This document shows, piece after piece, positions 25,565 to 38,400 of a stretch of DNA of 64,000 bases. Source of the DNA: Otis tarda (taxonomy: Eukaryota > Chordata > Aves > Otidiformes > Otididae); contig CM048552.1 in assembly GCA_026413225.1 (NCBI GenBank), positions 169,458,053 through 169,522,052 of the forward strand, read 5' to 3'. Positions within the stretch are counted from its first letter, which is position 1, and each line of letters opens with the position of its first letter. The translations under genes were made by a program, and so were the position numbers. Below the pieces are notes generated by a model. That model saw only the letters and a list, made by a program, of their open reading frames with translations, did no database searches and had not been told where the DNA came from.

Positions 25565-26090
25565 AGTTGCAAAACCTCAGAAACAATTGTTGCAAAACCT
25601 CTGAAGTGTTTCAAACCTGTTAGGAATACCAGCTCGCTTCTAGCAAACCTCATACCCTTCCCATCTCGACCTGGGAATCGAAGACTCTAATCAGTAGAAT
25701 TATAATTAATAACAATGTCAGTGATTGATAATAGGAGAATACTTAATCAATGTGATTCTGGAATGTGAATGCAGAGTGATTTACTAACCATAGAAATATA
25801 GGGTTAGGTTTTATATAAGAAGTATCCTTACCTTAAGGAACATAAAACTTCCTGCGTGAATGGGAGGAGACGTATTATAATGATTTCTCGGAATGTTGAT
25901 GTTTATGCATGACATATCTCGTAAATGTATTGAATATGTATCTCGAATGTGTATTTAACTGTGTTACTGAATCAGACAGGCGCACACGCTGGGTGGAGCG
26001 ATCCCCCGTGTGCCCAGCGCTGCAATAAAGAAGTGCCTGCTTCTTAACTTCACTTTGCTGTTAAAGAGTTTTATTGCAGATTTCGGTAAC
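25565..26090 (+). mobile_element. Solo LTR, unit 4
   Basis: Same insertion with the same flanks. Confidence 0.8.
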
Positions 26091-27324
26091 GGTACTGTGC
26101 CTCAAAGCAAAGCAAGACCCCATTGTGCTGCAAGAGCAAGGCAAGAAGGGACCAGACGCAAGGTAGAGACGACCAAAGGATGATGGGGGCCTGCCTGTAG
26201 ACAGTGTCTCTGTTCCCTAATAGCCTGTGTGTGCTGGCATTGACAGCTGCCCTTCTGGACAATACAAGAACTTGAAACAACTTGGATGCATTTCCAGGTG
26301 TTATTTCAGAAGGGGAATATACTTCTGGTAGCTCCCAGATGCATTTCTTGCAGGTACGTGGAGGAGAATGCATGGTTGAAGCATGACCACAGCTTTTGCA
26401 GCTGTATGACCCATGACTGATACTCACAGCGAAAACTCAGCCAAGCCCTCTTGTATGTGACGCCAGTGAGAGTCAAGCTCTGTTCTTTGCATACAAGTTT
26501 CTTTATGGGGCGGTGGCCGAGCGTCCAAGTGACTTTGGACTTTGGAAGTTCTGCTGCTCTCTTGACACTGCAGACACAGGTATTTCTAGCTTCTCAGGAA
26601 ACCTTTTGGCTGAAGTGGCAAAGGCTGATCCTTGCCTTCTGAAGAGCTTCACAAGCCAGAATGCATCTTGACACTTGTCCTGCCTTCAGCTGCAGCAACA
26701 ACCAATGGTCCTAAGGCTTGAGGGGCTTCCCATGACATTACTGGTGACGGTGCCTTGAGACAGAGAAGTGTTATTTAACAACAATTAAAGCTACCCTGGT
26801 AAAATTGTTTTTTGTGTTGCCTGGCAGTTTAGTATGATGCCCTTCCAGTGGAGAGTGTGGATGGGTCGATCTGGAGTTGGTGCTGCAGTGGAAGGGGACA
26901 GCTTGGCTGCTGCCGCTGCTGTGTTGGCTGCTGCCACAAGCGCAGTGGCTGACCTGGCTGCAGGCAGTGGGCTCATCTCCTCTTCAGAAGGAACTACCCA
27001 CAAGGTACAAAACGGAGAAAGCAAAGTTAATGGCTGAGCAACTTGTTGTAGCAGAAGAACCTAGAGTTGAGCTCCATCCCCATGAATGCCTTAGCCAAGT
27101 ACCCTTGGAGCCTGCAATGGAAAATCTGTAAAGAAACAGCTGGTGAAATGTGTCTTTTGTAAGATTCATCAGGAAGAGCTGTTGTGGAAATTAGGAAGTA
27201 GAAATTAATTTATTCTGCTCATCACCTAGAAATGAAACATTGATTCTACATTCCTAATTTTTTCTCTTGTTCTCTGGGTGGAAAGACTGTAATTTCTGGG
27301 TTAGAGCAGAACAGAAGAGAAGGG

Positions 27325-27913
27325 TTCAGTGGGAAGGCACCTACAACGCTCATCTAGTCCAACTGTGTGACAGCGTCAGGGCTGACCAAAAGTTCAAGCA
27401 TGTTGTTAAGGGCATTGTCCAAGTGCCTCTTGAACACTGACAGACTTGGGGCATCCCCCACCTCTCTAGGAAGCCTGTTCCAGTGTTTGACCAGCTCTGC
27501 GTAAAGAAATGCTTCCTCATGTCCAGACTAAGCCTCTCCTGGCACAGCTGTGAACCGTTCCCATGTGTCTTATCACTGGGTAGCAGGGAGAAGAGATCAG
27601 CACCTCCCTCTCCGCTTCCCCTCCTCAGGAAGCTGTAGAGAGCGTTGAGATGGGCCCTCAGTCTCCTTTTCCGCCAAACTAGACAGACCCAAAGTTCTTA
27701 GCCACTCCTCAGAGAACATTCCTTACAGCCCTGTCACCACTTTCGTTGCCGTCGTCTGGACGCATTCAAGGACCTTCACATCTTTCTTAAATTGTGTGGC
27801 CCTGCACCGCGCAGAGTATGGTGCGGCCTTACTGAAGGGAAGGCCACACCAACGCTAAATAGCGTGGGATAATCACCTCTTTTGCCTGGCTGGTTATGCT
27901 GTGTTTGTGTTGG
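27325..27913 (-). mobile_element. CR1 LINE fragment, unit 4
   Basis: Unit 4 copy of the CR1 fragment described at 2132-2720. Confidence 0.8.
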
Positions 27914-27927
27914 TTTTGTTTTGTGAG

Positions 27928-28593
27928 GGGAGCTCTGGTGGCAGCTTCTGTAAGAAGCTTCTAGAAGTTTCCCCTTTGTCCGGTGGACTGGGCCGGGCCT
28001 AGGGCGGACCCGCCGCTGGCCAGGGCTGAGGCGTTTGGTAGCAAAATGTTCCCTCCTAACGCCTCTGTGATTATCTACTTAAAAAGGGGAAAAAGAATTA
28101 AAAGGATGAAGTGAAGCTGTGAAGCAGCTGAAGCGGGGGCAGAGATGGGGAGGCGCGAGCCTTGTGGGCCTTGCAGCCCTCACCCGCTGGCCTTTCTCCC
28201 GGTGGCCGTTTGGGCCCGACTGGGCCCGGCCCGGCTGCAAGAAGTGGAGAGATGAGATGTGAAGAGATCCCGAGAGACGTCTGCCTGAGCCAATTGTGAA
28301 GAATTTCTTGTGAGAGGAACGGCTGCAGACGCCAAGGTCAATGAAGAAGGAGGGGGAGGAGTAATGCTGCTCCTGGCAGAGATTCCCCTGCAGCCCATGG
28401 AGGCCCATGGAGGAGCAGAGATCCACCTGCAGCCCGCAGAGGTCCCCAGGTCGGGGCAGGCGGATGCCTGAAGGAGGCTGTGGCCCATGGAGGGCTCACG
28501 CTGCGTCAGCCTTTCCGGAGGGACTGCACCCCGTGGGAAAAGGACCCATACCGAAGCAGCACCGCTCCCCACCCCCAAACCCCACTTCCCGCC
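27928..28593 (+). mobile_element. Second LTR-like segment, unit 4
   Basis: Unit 4 copy, with one private G near 27929. Confidence 0.5.
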
Positions 28594-28655
28594 CTTGCTT
28601 ACAGATCCAATATAGGTGTGAAAAAAGAGACTCTTGATGAACGGCAAAAGTGAAC

Positions 28656-28661
28656 TTTATT
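28656..28661 (-). terminator. Polyadenylation signal AATAAA, gene copy 4
   Basis: Same signal past the stop codon of copy 4. Confidence 0.75.
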
Positions 28662-28745
28662 GGAAAACATATAAAATCCACATTAACAACAACTAACAAC
28701 TAACAGAAACAAACAAAACCTTTGAAAACAGCTTATTCACAACAA

Positions 28746-31700
28746 TCATAGTACTAACAGTAAAGCAGAGAACCTAAAAAGAGCACGGATAATTGCCACC
28801 CCTAACAGCAACCAAATAAACATCCTCAGACACGGCCAATCAATCTCTTCAATATCTTCACCCAGAGCATCGCCAGCTCCCTCTCTCTCTGCCCCCGCAG
28901 CAGGTCTCATGAAGCTAGAAGTGAAACAACAACAAAAGGAAAACCGTAACAACCACGAAAGTTAAAGCAGACCTCTTGAGATCAATGATACCAACCTGAC
29001 TGATGGCCTCGCGTGGAGATCGCACACTTGACTCGGCCTCTCCTCTTCGTCCAGCGGTGGCGGCTCGGTAGTGACATTCTAATGATAAGAAAACATGACA
29101 CCACCACAGCCAAGCAACAGGAAAAATAAAGGAATAAAGGAAAGGAGAAAACGTTACCACTGGTACATCCATGGGCATCTTGAAAATGGGTGCTGGAGGC
29201 AGTGACTCCTGCTGCTCAGGTGGTGTGAGCGTGCTTGGCACCTCGTGGTTGCCCCCGGGCTGTGGGTCAGCAGGGCTCACCTCCACCTCCTCCTGCGGCT
29301 GGGCAAGGGGAAAAGAGCAGAAGGTGAGAAGCGACGTGCCATCGTGGCTTTTCAATATGGTTACAGAGGCTTACACTTTTGTTTTAGCCGTCACCAAGCC
29401 TACTCTCTCCTCACCTCTGCCAAGGTGGCACTGGGGCTGCATCGTGCCCCTCGAATCCCAGGAGTCAGAGCTCTCGTGAACTGGCACCTGCAAGGAAAGG
29501 GTCAGAAAGCGGTGATGAAACCGTGAAGGCAGGAACAGGCATGGCTTTATCCCCCTTGTTTGGCAAGTACGCTGCAAAAGGGGTCACTCCTGGCACGGGG
29601 GAGAACACCCTTACGGGCAGCGACTCTGCTGTTGCTTTGGCCCCTGGGCAACACGTGCGATACGCTCAGAGCACGACAAGGTGACAGAGATGTGCAGTGC
29701 CCCTTTGCCAGGCGGTAGGGCTGGGCAGAGAGTGCGCGGGAAGGTGTGATGGCGTCCTTCCCAAAATCCCAGCAGCAGCAGCATCCCTCAGTGTCCCCTG
29801 CTGAAATGGCAAGTCTGCAGGCCAAGCAGGCTTTGTTTTCTTTTATGGTGGATTGTCTTCTTTCTCCACCTCAGTTATTCCAGGTGAAATACGAGCTTTG
29901 TAAGAAGTGCAAATATCCCAGTGTCTACAGCTACTTAGAACAACTCCTTGCTGTGACTTTGGGATCCAGACAACACCAGCCAGTGCTAGGATTGCCAGCT
30001 GACATGAACAGAGAAGTGGGACTTTGCTTTTTTCTGTAGGCAGCGGCTCAAAGAGCACAAAACTGTGAGCCTTGTGACCTTGCTGGGCTGTCTGCTCAGC
30101 CTTGCCCCAAGAGAGCTTCAACAAGTGCAAAAGGAGAATTGCCAGCACTGGAGTGCTATGTTTCTCTCGATGTACATCTTCTCCCAAGGGCAGGTGCAGG
30201 CTTCCTGTCTGGGGCCATCTCTGTGCACCTCGCAGATAGCTCCTATACTCAGAGCAGTGTTCAGAGCTTTGAAAGATGGATGGTAGAGTCTGCTACACAC
30301 CTGCGCTCCTCGTTCTTCTTGCCCGGCTTGGGTTTCCTCTGTTGCCTATGCCTGCGAATCCCTGCCAGCTCTCTTTCCAACTTTCTCCTCTTGCTCTCTG
30401 GTTGCCCGTCACTCCCCTCTTCACAGGTTGGCTTTCTCTTTCTGGGTTCTTGTGAAGAGCCTGGCAACCTTTCCGTTCAATCGTATTGTTAGACAGGTAA
30501 AGCCATGATTAACCTGAGCCAATTCCGCTCTTAAGCAAAGCGTGCTCATGTTACCTTCTTTCCCCAGATGGGCTCTGCAGGCATTCGCTTCCTGGAGCGA
30601 CTGGAGGCACCTGCCATGGAAATGTGGAAGTTGAGAGGCGGCAAGGACCTACCTGCCCAATTGCTACCTTAGCTCTGAAAGGCAGCGCCCTTGGATGGCT
30701 TTGTCCAGCCCAGCTGAGCCAGCTCTGGTGGCACCAGATGGGGACCCCTGGCCAGGCCTGCTTACCTGGATGGGCCTGGGCAGCATGCCATCCTGGCTGC
30801 AGAGAGCTGCCAGGGGCCGGCCAAAGAGAGCCCCCTGGCGCCAGAGCCCGACAGCCCGGGCACCTCTGCAGCGACTGAGGTCCCTCGGTGCCCCAAGGGC
30901 CAGGGCAGCCACCTCCACCTCCTCCTGCGGCTCCCGGAAGCAGCCTGCGAGAAACACACTGCGTTCACCAAACAGCCCCACAGCAGAAAGGGCCCCCGGA
31001 AAGCTGCACTGGCCCCTGGCCACGTGTCAGAGATGGGGATGAGCGAGATTGCAGCCCAAGCAATCCTCACCTTTGCCCGGCCCTCAAGCAGCCTCTCCAG
31101 GCTTCTGGCGTGTAGTGTGGACGCCTGGGCAAGGGGAAAAGAGCAGAAGGTGAGAAGCCATGTGCCTCATGCTGGGCTGCAGCGGCACCTGTGGGCAGAG
31201 CGGGGCCGGGGGATACTCACGCCCCTGCGGCTGCTCAGCTCCTTCAGCAGGAGCTTGATGGAGGGCAGCTGGGTGACACGGGCTCCCTGTACTCCTTCTG
31301 GTGGCCTGTGCATGGGCAAGGGGCAGGGAAAGAGCTGTGTGAGAGCCAAGCCCCCTTTTCCCTCTGCTGCCGGCCCAGGGAGCACTTCCAAGCTGCCCCA
31401 AAGCAGCCGGGTAGCGCCCAGCAGTGGAGCGGAGAGCAGCGGCAGTGGTGAGGACGGGGCTGGGCAGGTGTTGGCTGCGCACAGCTGGGCCAAGCAGCTG
31501 CACCAGCTCTGCCCGCTCAAGAGCTGCTTGCAGCTGTGGGGGCACCTCTCCCCAGCTCAGGAGCAATGTTTCTGTGCCCTATGGCTTCGCCTGGAGCCTC
31601 CCTGCGTGATGTAAGCACAGGTTTCCCACAGGCTGCAGTGCCAGGCAGCACTTACCCAAGGAATGCGCTGAGCCACATGTCCTTCACTACCTGGCAGCTG

Positions 31701-32508
31701 TAGAAAGAGAGGAGAAACAGCCTGAGGGCGGGCTGCGCCCCAGCCTCTGGGCAGAGGCAGGCACCCACACAGCCCTGCCCCATGGGGACAGCCACAGAGG
31801 CAGGACAGAGCCCCGTGGGGCAGGACAGAGGTGCTGCCCACGCCTCTGGTGGGAGGTAGTCCTGAGACTCACTGGAAAGTGATGACGCAGGAGCCACGTG
31901 GCCAGATGAGGACAAGGGAGTTGGTCACGTCGCCTTCCTCTTCCTCTTCCCTTGCCGCCCCCTTGGCAGTGCTCAGCACCTGCAGCTGGCCCAGGGGCAG
32001 TCTGAGCTTTGGGCGCAGGGCACCATTGCTTCTGCAGAGAGGAGCGGCAGGGAGTGACCTGGAGGTGACCCAGCCCAGTGGCTCCCCTCCAGCCTGCCCC
32101 TGCCATGGGCACGGCCGTGGGTGCAGGCAGCACCAGGGTAGCGGGCACCTGGGGCTGCTCCTTTGCTGTCCCTGCCCTGGTGCCAGGGCCAGGCCTTGGC
32201 AGGAAAGGCCGCTGGGCTCTGCCAGTCTTACCTGGACTTGGCGATGACCAAGGTGTCGCTGAAGAGGAAGAGATCCCTCTTCTTCCTCACACGGCCCTGC
32301 CTCACCCACACACACTGGCTGAGCAGTGGCTCGGGTGATGCCGGCTCAGGCACGCGCTGCTGCACGGGGTCAGGGTCAACCCTGCAGAGCAGACACAGAC
32401 ACGAGCGGGCAGGAGAAAGGCGGCTGCTGCGGGGCCCAGCTCTGCCCACATGTCTCCGAGCTGCGGGGGAGCCTACCTGGAGCTGCGGCAGCAGTTCACC
32501 TGGCCCAT
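28746..32508 (-). CDS. ARHGAP20-like PH-domain protein, copy 4
   Basis: Same exon structure, running from the start codon at 32508 to TGA at 28746. This is the most divergent full copy. In the basic exon (30460-30301) it has RHRQQ for RHGQQ and KKNEE for KKNQE. It also has a synonymous ACA for ACG in the exon at about 31071-31124. A one-base deletion near 30748 is intronic, so the 460-codon frame survives. No copy has a stop codon or coding indel relative to the others, which argues against simple decay since amplification, although the copies are too young for this to be decisive. Confidence 0.75.
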
Positions 32509-33593
32509 CCTGTCAAGGCCCGGAGAAGCTTAGCAGGTGACACACAGGTGGGACACTGCTGGATACACTCAGGACAGTGCCCAGCCGGCCCAAGAGAGGC
32601 TGCCAAGCGAGGTCCTGGTGCCAAACAGTGCTGCTGGGCAAGAGCTTGGCTCTCCCCAGCACTCTTGTGTGCTGGCACAGCGTCGTCCCTGCAGGCACTG
32701 GAGCCGTTGCCGGGCCGGCGCCAGGTCAACACTCCATGCCATTGTGACCTCAGCCATCGCACTGGGGGCACTGTTGGCGCAGGGGCCCTGAGGACCTCTG
32801 CCCAGTATGCTCATGTCTCTCGTACTGGGGAGTCAAGACCCAGGCACAGAGCTGCAGGCATGGCCTCAGCTGCGCTGAGCTGAGGGGAAGGGTCACCTCC
32901 CTCCAGCTGCTGGCAAGGCTCTGCCCACTGCAGCCAAGGGTAACACTTGCCGATGCCTTTGAGCAAGGGCACCTTGCTGGCTCCTGCTCGTCTTGCTGTC
33001 CACCAGCACCCTAGGACCTTTTTTGCCACGCTGCTTTCCAGCAGTTTTGCCAAGGTGCTTTGGGGCACAACTACGTGTGGATGTTTCCCAGGATGCTTTG
33101 TGCTAAACGGGTGCCAGCCGCAGTCCGTCTCATTTTCTTTCGGCAGATCTCTCCGTGCCACTGCCGTGAGGGTGAGAAGGGCGTGTTTCCTCCAGCCAAA
33201 GCACTGGTCCAAGTGGAAAGGCTCTTCTATTCTGGGACAGGGACAAAGAGGATGTACCCTGGCCACACATCCAGAGACAGAGTTTCTGCACAATTCCATC
33301 TTTGTCTTTGGTCTTTAACTCCAACTTTTTCACACCAACAGTGTTTTTCACATAACATCTGGGTAAAAGGTGGTGCTTGGCACTCTCTTTTCCTCCTCAT
33401 CCTCTACAACATCGGGGGGGAAACTGCAAGAAGCAGAGCAGAGCAGAATAGTGCCTCCGAGGGGGCTGCAGACATGTCCTGCCCACCTCCCACTCTTCCT
33501 GGGACGCTTAAGATGGTCGCCAGAGGGAAGAAAGCCGTCCTGCCTCCTCGAGTCTCTTTGGCCCTGAATGTACGAAGCTGAGTCCGCAGAAAC

Positions 33594-34908
33594 TAACAAT
33601 CAAAACCCAAGCTGTTGTGTGCCATTTTGTGAAAGGGAAGGAAGGGGAGGAGGGACAGAAGGAAGGACGGTAGGAAGGAAGGAAAGAAGGCAGGCGAGTG
33701 AGTGAGAAAGAGCGAGCAGCACTCTCTGGAAGCCCTCTAGAAGCAGTGGTAGGAAAGAGTTTCCACGACTGCAATACCTCGTGCAGTGTATATTTGCAAA
33801 GCTGAGTGTCTGGAGAAGGACGCTTTGGATGGCTGAAAAGTGAGAGAGGGGAGCACACATGTATTTTATCTTTGCCTCTGCCAGTGGCATTTGACCCAGG
33901 TTTCTGGGCAGCATTGAACCTGGCTCTATTGACTGCTCCTTCCTGTCAGTCCCTGGGCAGGTACTGTGCCTCAAAGCAAAGCAACACCCCATTGTGCTGC
34001 AAGAGCAAGGCAACGTCCTGGTCAGGACCCAGACACAAGGTAGAGACGACCAAAGGATGATGGGGGCCTGCCTGTAGACAGTGTCTCTGTTCCCTAATAG
34101 CCTGTGTTTGCTGGCATTGACAGCTGCCCTTCTGGACAATACAAGAACTTGAAACAACTTGGATGCATTTCCAGGTGTTATTTCAGAAGGGGAATATACT
34201 TCTGGTAGCTCCCAGATTCATTTCTTGCAGGAACGTGGAGGAGAATGCATGGTTGAAGCATGACCACAGCTTTTGCAGCTGTATGACCCATGATTGCTAC
34301 TCACAGCGAAAACTCAGCCAAGCCCTCTTGTATGTGACACCAGTGAGAGTCAAGCTCTGTTCTTTGCATACAAGTTTCTTTATGGGGCGGTGGCCGAGCG
34401 TCCAAGTGACTTTGGAAGTTCTGCTGCTCTCTTGACACTGCAGATAAACGAAAGCACCCGCCAAAAAGCAGACACAGGTATTTCTAGCTTCTCAGGAAAC
34501 CTTTTGGCTGAAGTGGCAAAGGCTGATCCTTGCCTTCTGAAGAGCTTCACAAGCCAGAATGCATCTTGACACTTGTCCTGCCTTCAGCTGCAGCAACAAC
34601 CAATGGTCCTAAGGCTTGAGGGGCTTCCCATGACATTACTGGTGATGGTGCCTTGAGACAGAGAAGTGTTATTTAACAACAATTAACACTACCCTGCTAA
34701 AATTGTTTTTTGTGTTGCCTGGCAGTTTAGTATGATGCCTTTCCAATGGAGAGAGTGAATGGGTTGATCTGGAGTTGCTGCTGCAGTGGAAGGGCACCGC
34801 TTGGCTCCTGTCGCTGCTGTGTTGGCTGCTGCCACAAGCGCAGTGGCTGACCTGGCTGCAGGCAGTGGGCTCGTCTCCTCTTCAGAAGGAACAACCCACA
34901 AGGTACAA
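33594..34908. repeat. Truncated, diverged array unit 5 (right edge)
   Basis: This matches unit positions 1 to about 1815 with clearly more substitutions than the full units show among themselves. It lacks the 526-bp LTR, having a single GGTAC at 33960-33964 where the others have an insertion flanked by two. It keeps about 28 bp near 34444 that the full units lack, with a gcaga repeat flanking the missing segment. Similarity stops near 34908, where CR1 sequence begins. It contains none of the gene. Confidence 0.9.
33628..33693. repeat. GGAA-rich simple repeat, unit 5
   Basis: Same tract in the truncated unit. Confidence 0.8.
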
Positions 34909-34911
34909 GGT

Positions 34912-35400
34912 ACCACCTTTTTTGCCATCCTCTGGACACATTCAAGGACCTTCACACCTATATTAAACTGTGCGGTCCAGACCTGCGCACAGTACTGAAA
35001 GTAAGTTTGCACCAATGCTATATACAGTGGAAGATTCACATCTTTTGTCTGGCTAATTACGCTGTGTTTGATGCACCCCAGGATGTGGTGTGCCCTCTTG
35101 GCGGCCAGGGCACACTCCTGACTCCTAGTGAGCCTGCTGTCAGCCAGCACCCCCAGATCCCTTTCTGCAGGCCTGCTCTCTAGGCTCTCCTCTCTCAGTG
35201 TATACTTGTGTTAAGCATTCCTTTGCCCCAGATGCAGAATCTGTCATTTGTTCTTGTTAAATTTCATGCCATTGATGATTGCCCAGTGCTCCAATCTATC
35301 TAGATCCCTCTGCAAAGTCTATTGTTCCTTGAAAGAGTCAACAGTACCTCCCAGTTTGGTATCATCAGCAAGTTGGCTAGGATTGCACAGACACTGCTGC
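34912..35400 (-). mobile_element. CR1 LINE fragment at the right edge of the array
   Basis: The stretch around ggatgtggtgtgccctcttg, the cagcacccccagatcccttt phrase and the later tttggtatcatcagcaagtt are typical of CR1 on the minus strand. Both ends are truncated. It follows directly on the last base that matches the 8.4-kb unit. Confidence 0.8.
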
Positions 35401-38400
35401 TGACTGGCTGCCAGACAGATGCAGTCCCATTCCCTACAACTCTTTGTATGTAAGAAGCTGAACTGTTAGTCATGGCTGTCACTGCGAGACTCCACGCTAT
35501 CTGGGCCCGGGCCACTGACAATCTGTATAGAAAAATTACTTCTGGAATAGGATCCGTTAGTCTACAGATAACCACATACTGCTGGAGTTGGTGTCCTCAG
35601 ACTATGGCACTGTCTGATGCTGTGTAAAGAGCAAATTATGAGGGCTAGGTCTGTTGCAACCCATTGTGCTTCTGGGATGCTGTGTATCCATCACATCTTT
35701 GATGACAATGACTTCTGTGCCAGCTGCCAGAATATGCACTGCCATGTTCTGTTATGCTTTGGATTAGATGAGGCTTGTGGCCTTCTCTCTGGTAACGACA
35801 AATTACAGGAGAATTACTGCCTGGGAGCTCAGTACTTCTCAAGTGGGGACCACTGCTGGAAGGGGTCTTCTACCAAAGGAATGTATTGTGATCACAAGAG
35901 TCTCAAAATGTCCACTTCTGCTCACCAGAAAACCCTCCATCTTACTGAGATTTAACAAGTTATTCTCCGTCTACATAGTGGCTAACGTTCTTTGGTTATG
36001 GGGCATACCTTCACCCTCGCAATTCTTAATAGGCATTTACAAATCCTTTTCCCTACTGTAGGGTTCTACGTGCTTTCGTTTTGTTTGGTTTTCTTTTTTT
36101 TTTTTCTCTCTGTTTCTTTTTTTTTTTTCTTAATTGTTTAATTCTAAATATTGGGAATTTTCAAGCAAATTTAATCACTATGGCAGCAGGGCTATCCCAG
36201 GGGTGAATATGCCACATGAAAAGACTCCTGTAGGCTGCAGTTCCATTGGCTTAAACAGAATTATGCTAAGGTATGAACTTTGGGATTTGTGAATGTGCTG
36301 ATACCGCAGCATCAGCACAGGAATATGTGCTCAAAATATAACACATTCAGTAGCATATCCAGAATACAGTATTAGTAATATTCTCCCTATCTTATTTCAA
36401 TGCCAACCAAAATAACTATATTTGTGGAGTTTTCCTGAGTTAATGCCTTTGGCATCTGAAGTTCAAATCTAATCAACAAGATCTATAAGATTTATTTCAA
36501 ATACAAATAAACATCATTAATAATCTGAACACCCACAAGCAGTTCTGCAAAAACCACTGACTTTAGGAAGAGATTTGAAGGAATATGTATGGTACTATTA
36601 AAAAAAAAAAAAAGACATTGGCATGAAAGAAAATAAGGAAAAAAGCTAGTTTCATTTAAATAATGCCACAGACCCCTTGCAAATGTCCTCTTTTGGAAGG
36701 AGTAATCCATAGATGATCTCGGGTCCTGCTCTTGCAAATCCCACACAGAAGCCAGTTTAGGCAAAACCAAAGGCCTAAGAGTGAGTCTTTTTTCAGTACC
36801 ACAAAGCCATCACAAAGATTGCACATTTACCTTTTATTCAGGGAATTCTTTAAAAAGCTTCACACAAGTCCTGCTACAGGAAAGCAGTGTGACTCTCCTC
36901 TATCAACAGATTAAGTACTGGAAATTATTATCAGACTGCAACAAGGCACGTTCTGATTACTTTCCCTGCAAAGTCAGGAACATCTAAGTGGTACAAGAAA
37001 TTATAACAACTGAGAAATGTAAGAAATTATGACAGAGGTGAGATATGAGAAGTTCTAACAATTACTACTAAAAAGTTGGAGAGAATTTTAAATCCTTCGT
37101 GTCTTTAAAATAATGTTTTAAATACAAATACATCTGAAAATCACTGAGTAAATATATGATCTGAAGTTACAATACAAATATAACATGCTTAAAGACACTT
37201 TCTAATATTAGACCGAAGTTAATAAAGATTTTTTACTATATTTGGATTCCGATAAGTTTCACTTTCCTCAGTGGCTGCAGAAGAAAATGTAGAAATACTC
37301 TATAAAAGGTGTTAAAAATGTTAAAATACTGTACCAGCCATTCATAGAATTTTGAACCGATTTTTGTGTTTATAAGAATTGACAAATATATCCAGTTCTT
37401 AGTTTTCTCTTAATTCAATCTTATTAAAAAATCTTCTTTTTAAAAAAGAAAGAAAAATGTATTCTACAATACCTCCTTTAGAAATAGAATTAGTGATTTT
37501 TCTCTGCAAAGTAATCCAAGTTGCCTCTCCAGCATCACCAAGAAGAAACAATGCCTGTGGCTCCCTCTTCTGGCTCTGCAGCAGCATTGACCTAAGTGAA
37601 TTCTAACCGTGCTGACATCAGGGCTGAGGCTTGTGCACGACAGAGACAGCAAAAACGTAAAGCACCGTGCTGTTTCAGCTTCCTTAAAGAGAACAGTGAA
37701 AAGTTGCTTCAAATGGAAATTAAAATGGTTAAAAAAATATTTTATTTCCAGGCAGTTGAAAAATATAAAAACGCCTTGCACAATGGACGACAGCACTTTT
37801 TCAATATTTGCAATATTGCAGTAATTTTTAATAATCCAATCAGTTACAGAAATAATGATCTCTGTGGTGGGCAATATGAAAAATTCAAAATAAAAGTTTA
37901 TTGAATAAATTGTTCATAAAGAAGATTTAAATAACCTTTTAAATGCTAAAACTAGATTATTTTTAATTGTCTAATTGCAAACCCAGTAACTCCCCCAAAA
38001 CAAACAGTAATAGAAATAAAAAATAGAGAGCTTCATCCTCTCAGGAGTGATTTACTTTTATATCTCTGTAGGAAGAACTCCTACAACCAAGATTTTGCGG
38101 CTTTGCCATTCGTGATTCTTTATACAGCAGTCTATCATGAAGAACAATAGATAGTGGAAACAATATAACTTTCACCTCAAGTCTGACAGCACGTATCCTT
38201 TAAATTTGACAGTGTTTCTAACGTGTTCAACATGAAGCTCTTACATCTGTAGTACGAAGCCATCTTTGCTGAGTTAGTCACGTGGCTTGTCAGAGCAGTC
38301 TTTAATGACGGCTGGCATTCCATTTTAACTGAAAAAGACTTATTTATTTATAAATAAACTAAATGTGTGGTTTCAAGATAAATGGATAAAGCACGTTCTG

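Larger units (their letters stand above)
25194..33593. repeat. Array unit 4
   Basis: Fourth complete unit, 8400 bp. From about 29732 onward it carries many private substitutions, so its right half is an older lineage. Its left half is nearly identical to unit 3. Confidence 0.95.
1..34908. repeat. Tandem array of ~8.4-kb units (four full, one truncated)
   Basis: The same sequence restarts at 1, 8390, 16792 and 25194, and in diverged form at 33594. Spacings are 8389, 8402, 8402 and 8400 bp. The full units differ by scattered single bases and a few small indels, for example a 13-bp deletion in unit 1 near 6385. Each unit carries one multi-exon minus-strand gene, two LTR-like segments and a CR1 fragment. 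Because the window opens inside a unit, the chosen unit boundary is arbitrary and the array continues to the left. The right edge is the fragmentary fifth unit, which gives way to CR1 sequence near 34909. Confidence 0.97.

Noticed and set aside
37399..37904. Overlapping frames of 100-136 codons in the intergenic region
   Set aside because: AT-rich sequence, low-complexity products, no splice context or family signature.
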